Source: Verrucomicrobiaceae bacterium (GTDB lineage Bacteria > Verrucomicrobiota > Verrucomicrobiia > Verrucomicrobiales > Verrucomicrobiaceae). From it: DNA of 64,000 bases. The DNA lies in NCBI GenBank assembly GCA_024232965.1, contig JACKQF010000001.1, positions 248,001-312,000 of the forward strand, in the 5' to 3' direction. The notes under the pieces are model-generated. The model was not told where the DNA came from, searched no databases, and was given only the letters and a program-made list of their open reading frames with translations. Both the position numbers and the translations under genes were made by a program. This document shows positions 61,101 through 64,000 of the stretch, one piece after another (positions within the stretch are counted from its first letter, which is position 1; each line of letters begins with the position of its first letter).

Positions 61101-64000
61101 GATCGACCACAACAGTGTCGCGAAGGCGCAGCGCAGCGCTGAACCCGGTGAGGTCACCAGCGAGGGTGAGCTGACCATTGCCGCCAATGGTGAAGCCAGA
61201 AACGAGTGTGCCAGGCGCGCCAGTGAGCGCTCCGGTGAGGGTGCTGTGATTGAGCACGTTCATCACGATCTCTCCACTGGTTCCAGTGGCACCAAAGATG
61301 GAGCTAGCACCGCCAAACTCCATGTCTTGTCCGGAGAGCACGGCAGGCGTTGCATCGCGACCACCGATGGACAGTCCGACAGCTGCCAGTGCATTTGCGC
61401 CAGTCAGCGGAGCTGTGGCTTGAAGTGTACCGTAGTTGAAGAACATCTGGGAAATTCCGAGCGCGTCTTTGTTGTTGATGATGACCGTGCCGCCAGGAGT
61501 CGGGATGGCGGCTTGAGCGCCCAGCGCAATCTTGTTTAGGCCGGTGTTGGCGCCGGTGAGGATCAGCGTGCCTTCGCCCTGTTTGATTAGTCGATTGTTG
61601 GCTCCACCCGTCAATGCGATCGGTGCGCTGAAGGTCAGAGAGGAGGTGGCATCAGTGACCGTGACCGTGCGGTTTGTGTTGCCAAAGTCGAGCGCGTTTT
61701 CGACGACAACGCTGGCTCCGGCGTAGGTGGCGCTGACGTCGGTGACGGAGAGTTGCTCGCCTTTGAGTGCGCCTGCTGCGGTGAAACTGAGTGCACCCAC
61801 AGTTGCAGGTGTGTTTTTGAAGTTAACGGTTCCGATATCCGCCAGCACGAATCCCGTCATAACGACACTGCCGGTCAGTCCGAGTTCAGTTCCGGGTGCA
61901 GGAGCAAATCCGCCTCCGCCCGCGATGTCACGCGTGGCTGCGAGATCGAAACTGGCCGATGTCTGGAGTGTGCCAGTGAGCAAAAGGTCATTGGCCGAGT
62001 CGCCCAATGCTGTGTCAGCGGCGATCTGAATCGAGCCTGAACCGATATTGATCGTGCCGGTAAAAGTGTTTAGCCCTCTGAGATTCAATGTGCCGCTGCC
62101 TTGCTTGAGGAGACCGGTGGAGCCTGTGATAATGGAATCGATGGTGGATGCCGTGCTTGCGACATTTACAACTGGGGATGCATCGTTGAAATTCAACGCC
62201 GCTCCGGTGAGGGTAACATTCCCTTCCTCGAACACGACACCGCTAACGTCCTGTGTGGCAGATAGCGTGACGGTGTATGTGCCCGTGGCGTCCGTGCCAG
62301 CAGCGAAGACGGCTTCATTGCCTGGGGTGAAGGCCGTGGTTGCTAGATCGCCTGAGGCGCTGCTACTCCAATAGAGATCCGTGCCCCAGGTTCCGGTCGG
62401 GGTTGCGCCGCCAGCGCCCGCAGTAAGGCCGTTGGCGTCCCAGTAGGCGGACGGTGCAGGCGGGACAACGCCGCTGACTTCGAAGGTGAAATCATCGATA
62501 GCCATGCCGCAGTCGCTGCCAGTGTCATCAGCATCACGCCAGCGGAGGTGCAATGTCTCGCCATTCGACCAACCGGTGAGGGCTGTGAGGTTTGTCAATG
62601 CAACGGTAGTGAAATTGCCCGGGCTGTTCCCATCCACGGTGCCAGCAGAGGCTGCGGCGGTGAGGATCTCGGTGATGTCAAACGCAGTCGCCCCGGTCCA
62701 GCCAGTTGGATCGGTAATATTGCCGCCGATCTTCCATTCGAAGGTCCAGACCTCATCGGCGACCGTGGTGTTTTGGCGCCACTGCTCGGCAGTGAATCCG
62801 ATGCGAATATTGGATCCTTCAATCGTTGATCCACTGTTGTTGGTGAAGGAGACGCCATACGCACCGGTGAAGCCGCCACTGGCGACGGTGCCGAGGGCTC
62901 GGTCGGCATCGGAGTTGGTGCCGAAATTGTAGATGGTGCCCGACGAACCTCCGCCATTGCTGACCGTGATGGCAGGGCTGGTGGCGCTGGTGACGACGGT
63001 GCCGATGGCGAGCGTGCCAGTGCCGGCATATTTGTATCCGGTCCAGCCATCTGGGTAGGCTGCGACTGGCGCAGTGGAGCCCATGCTGTTGAAGTTCTCG
63101 GTGATTGTTCCATTGCCAGAGATGGAGATTGGGCCCGGCGGCGGAGCTGGGTTGACCGTGAGGGTCGCAGCTGTGCTGGTCTGGCTATTGGCAATCCCTG
63201 GGCCTGTGACGACGACATCAAACGAACCCGCATCCGACAATTGGGCGGCAGGAATCGAATAGGTTGGGCTGTCGGTGGATGGAATCGGTATGCTACCCTT
63301 GCGCCAGGAATAACTGAATGGTCCGGTTCCGGATACGACAACAGTAAAGGTCGCTGTCTGACCAACCGTGATGGTTTGCGATGCAGGTGGGGTGGTGATG
63401 GTAACAGGAATGATCGGGTCATTTACGACAAGAATCGCCGGATCGCTGACCAGCGTGCCGCTGCCGTTGGTGACTTCGACCGTGTAGCTGCCCTCGTCAC
63501 CTTCGACAACTGAGGGGATGGTGTAGCTGGGGCCGACCTCGCCATCAATCACTGTGGTGCCTTTTTTCCAGACGTAAGTGAAGGGGCCTGGTCCGGCGGT
63601 GCCGACAGTGAAGGTCACGGAGGCGCCAGGATCGACTGTGGCAGAGTCTGGTTGGTCATTGATGGTGAAATCGACCGCCGTGGCGACGATGCTGAGGGTG
63701 CCAGTAGTGGCGAACGCGGACGTGTTCCATGCGAGACCGACAGGAAGCGTCGGCAACAGGCTGTAGTCAATGCCGCTAAAGTTCGGTGTGATCGAAGCAT
63801 CCCAGTCGAGAAGGTCGAAGCTCTGGCCACTAGTCGGCACGATGCTGCCGATGAAATCGACGTCCAACTTGCCCGCAAATATGAGCTCGCCTGCGATGTC
63901 CGTACTGCCATTGTTGCTGGGAACAAGGATGAGGGCGTCAAAATCCGTGCCGCGATTGGTGCCGCCGATGTCGAAGTGCAGGACTGATCCGCCAGGCACA
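58123..64000 (-). CDS. Giant secreted Ig-like/autotransporter-strand protein (partial, 5' end outside)
   Basis: Only the C-terminal 1,958 residues are visible; the gene continues beyond the right edge. In order: a compact beta module (1-110), Ig-like domains (about 115-290), an ENFNSMG... jelly-roll-like module (about 300-510), autotransporter-associated beta-strand repeats (about 520-1010; GLLKQGSGTLNLRGLNTFTG and LIKQGEGTLILTGANTG), a second copy of the first module (about 1020-1120), four more Ig-like domains (about 1120-1470), a He_PIG-type Ig domain (about 1475-1560), and a C-terminal ~400-residue beta-rich domain. No LPXTG, PEP-CTERM or Por signal is evident. Probable surface adhesin or matrix protein. 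Confidence 0.85.
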   Translation of the reverse strand, partial: VPGGSVLHFDIGGTNRGTDFDALILVPSNNGSTDIAGELIFAGKLDVDFIGSIVPTSGQSFDLLDWDASITPNFSGIDYSLLPTLPVGLAWNTSAFATTGTLSIVATAVDFTINDQPDSATVDPGASVTFTVGTAGPGPFTYVWKKGTTVIDGEVGPSYTIPSVVEGDEGSYTVEVTNGSGTLVSDPAILVVNDPIIPVTITTPPASQTITVGQTATFTVVVSGTGPFSYSWRKGSIPIPSTDSPTYSIPAAQLSDAGSFDVVVTGPGIANSQTSTAATLTVNPAPPPGPISISGNGTITENFNSMGSTAPVAAYPDGWTGYKYAGTGTLAIGTVVTSATSPAITVSNGGGSSGTIYNFGTNSDADRALGTVASGGFTGAYGVSFTNNSGSTIEGSNIRIGFTAEQWRQNTTVADEVWTFEWKIGGNITDPTGWTGATAFDITEILTAAASAGTVDGNSPGNFTTVALTNLTALTGWSNGETLHLRWRDADDTGSDCGMAIDDFTFEVSGVVPPAPSAYWDANGLTAGAGGATPTGTWGTDLYWSSSASGDLATTAFTPGNEAVFAAGTDATGTYTVTLSATQDVSGVVFEEGNVTLTGAALNFNDASPVVNVASTASTIDSIITGSTGLLKQGSGTLNLRGLNTFTGTINIGSGSIQIAADTALGDSANDLLLTGTLQTSASFDLAATRDIAGGGGFAPAPGTELGLTGSVVMTGFVLADIGTVNFKNTPATVGALSFTAAGALKGEQLSVTDVSATYAGASVVVENALDFGNTNRTVTVTDATSSLTFSAPIALTGGANNRLIKQGEGTLILTGANTGLNKIALGAQAAIPTPGGTVIINNKDALGISQMFFNYGTLQATAPLTGANALAAVGLSIGGRDATPAVLSGQDMEFGGASSIFGATGTSGEIVMNVLNHSTLTGALTGAPGTLVSGFTIGGNGQLTLAGDLTGFSAALRLRDTVVVDLATDFVGSSFAASTVTILPPIQLAANTTLTVGGIGATKLVTAYTGLLTAADSRIMFEIAGTSRGAAVEGYDALALAPANNGTADIAGQIVVAGKIKVTFISGFIPVAGQVFDILDWDSLSGTPDFSAVDFSELPDIDGLGLAWNLNNFTTTGEIGIVSSALQITGPTSLVVIPGAPAVFTVVATGKGPFTYQWRKNGAAITGENGPTLTIASATEGDEGSYSCLVGQPGESLPSSTATLIVSDPLSNAVAVQTPAGPAFIGDNITLSATVDGPGPFTYQWSKNGTPIFGAVEATLDLPSITIADAADYSVVISNGIGSIPSNTVTVDVLAPAPSITTPPLSQMLLVGDALALNITAVGKPTLKYQWKKNNASIARATADSYGVAAVTTANAGAYACLVSNSFGAALSDPLSQIGVADNRPQPGLILASGTTTTLKVLAAGNGLTFEWKKDGGPLPADARFTVTAGGRSLVIKPLTLADAGVYSCVVTNEAGSVVAGTRQVTVFDEKPALVRPITFPLAIVGGSFDYQIPVDPAPGRTPTSFSATGLPPGLIVNTKTGAISGKPTATKAGGYTVKLTAKNAKGSDTQTITLNVTAFPDNVAGIYTGPVPRDPDLNADLGGRIDLTIAPNGKFSGKLTLGAVAYAFKGVLNVDPNELLLPEATVIIKRKGNPTPPDLTVTFSINGSGNRLAKANLTDGTHSLNFSGWRKIWAKTVLPTQFIGYHTFGIGLPDASPLIGDLSIPQGLGYGSFTVSKTGTLAVSGKSPDGETVLMSTFVGPEGEILLYRLLYTTKARGSMIGTLGIDALGNLDPRDNVLSGTIDWKRPAYTTSATRTYEAGFGPLNVNATGGFYAPPVAPTLILGLTAGTDNALLEFQYGGLGATPPDIIVSVGDKNKITRPLVNPTNTSITVSATRGTFSGAYTLTDANPRTTPPVSPAIVKRALRHQGIIFWSGTEWIGAGYSMITQLPSDSPLTTTTTSDILSGLVQFSAVTP

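Noticed and set aside
1..64000. tRNA or rRNA genes, insertion sequences, integrases
   Set aside because: I looked in the gene-free gaps for T-loop motifs and transposase or integrase signatures and found none.

Overview
The window looks like a chromosome segment of a member of the Verrucomicrobiota (PVC superphylum), GC-rich, probably near Prosthecobacter, Verrucomicrobium or Luteolibacter. This is an inference from gene content: a cytochrome-like DUF1549/DUF1553 protein paired with a Tat-exported DUF1501 protein, a CxPSR sulfatase, an arylsulfatase/heparinase-rich edge, MFS pairs with long C-terminal loops, giant Ig-like/autotransporter-strand proteins, and several secreted families I know mainly from this phylum. 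Very few genes have a Shine-Dalgarno sequence. I saw no tRNA, rRNA, transposase or CRISPR array.

Layout. 0-6.4 kb: the end of a heparinase II/III-like protein, two paralogous MFS transporters and a secreted sulfatase, which together suggest scavenging of sulfated polysaccharides. 6.5-11.2 kb: a small membrane protein, CCA-adding enzyme, a 22-bp-phased minisatellite, then a three-gene cluster (methyltransferase, FAD oxidoreductase, type III polyketide synthase). 11.3-19.4 kb: a GGQ ribosome-rescue factor, a flavin-reductase-like protein, a spermidine-synthase-like protein, prephenate dehydratase, two secreted proteins, DedA, ThiE, a PIG-L deacetylase and PriA. 19.4-27.5 kb: a beta-barrel protein, a zinc ribbon, DnaN, a lipoprotein, a tyrA-aroA-cmk-plsC run, and hisB-hisH. 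27.5-36 kb: DUF1501/DUF1549, a DUF2330/RnfD-like pair and a P1B-4 metal ATPase. 36-40.6 kb: RlmN, then an xthA-aquaporin-DUF6428-arsC operon with overlapping stops and starts, and a beta-barrel protein. 40.9-49.1 kb: accessory secreted proteins (two tandem 889/888-residue beta-propeller paralogues, a collagen-like protein, a conserved verrucomicrobial protein), a second 22-bp-phased repeat array and an XRE regulator. 49.7-53.2 kb: an AAA ATPase plus subtilisin-like protease pair matching the IetAS stability/defence system. 53.5-64 kb: a squalene/phytoene synthase-like enzyme, HemW, a polysaccharide pyruvyl transferase-like protein, an unknown protein and the C-terminal 1,958 residues of a giant adhesin-like protein that runs off the right edge.

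How the parts relate. Aromatic amino-acid synthesis is served by aroA, tyrA and pheA at two loci; histidine by hisB and hisH. The arsC operon uses an aquaporin where an arsenite pump would be expected. The most unusual signals are two unrelated-sequence repeat arrays that share an exact 22-bp phase (8.16-8.51 kb and 47.73-48.11 kb), the IetAS pair with an in-frame hydrophobic segment after its stop codon, and the compact type III polyketide cluster.
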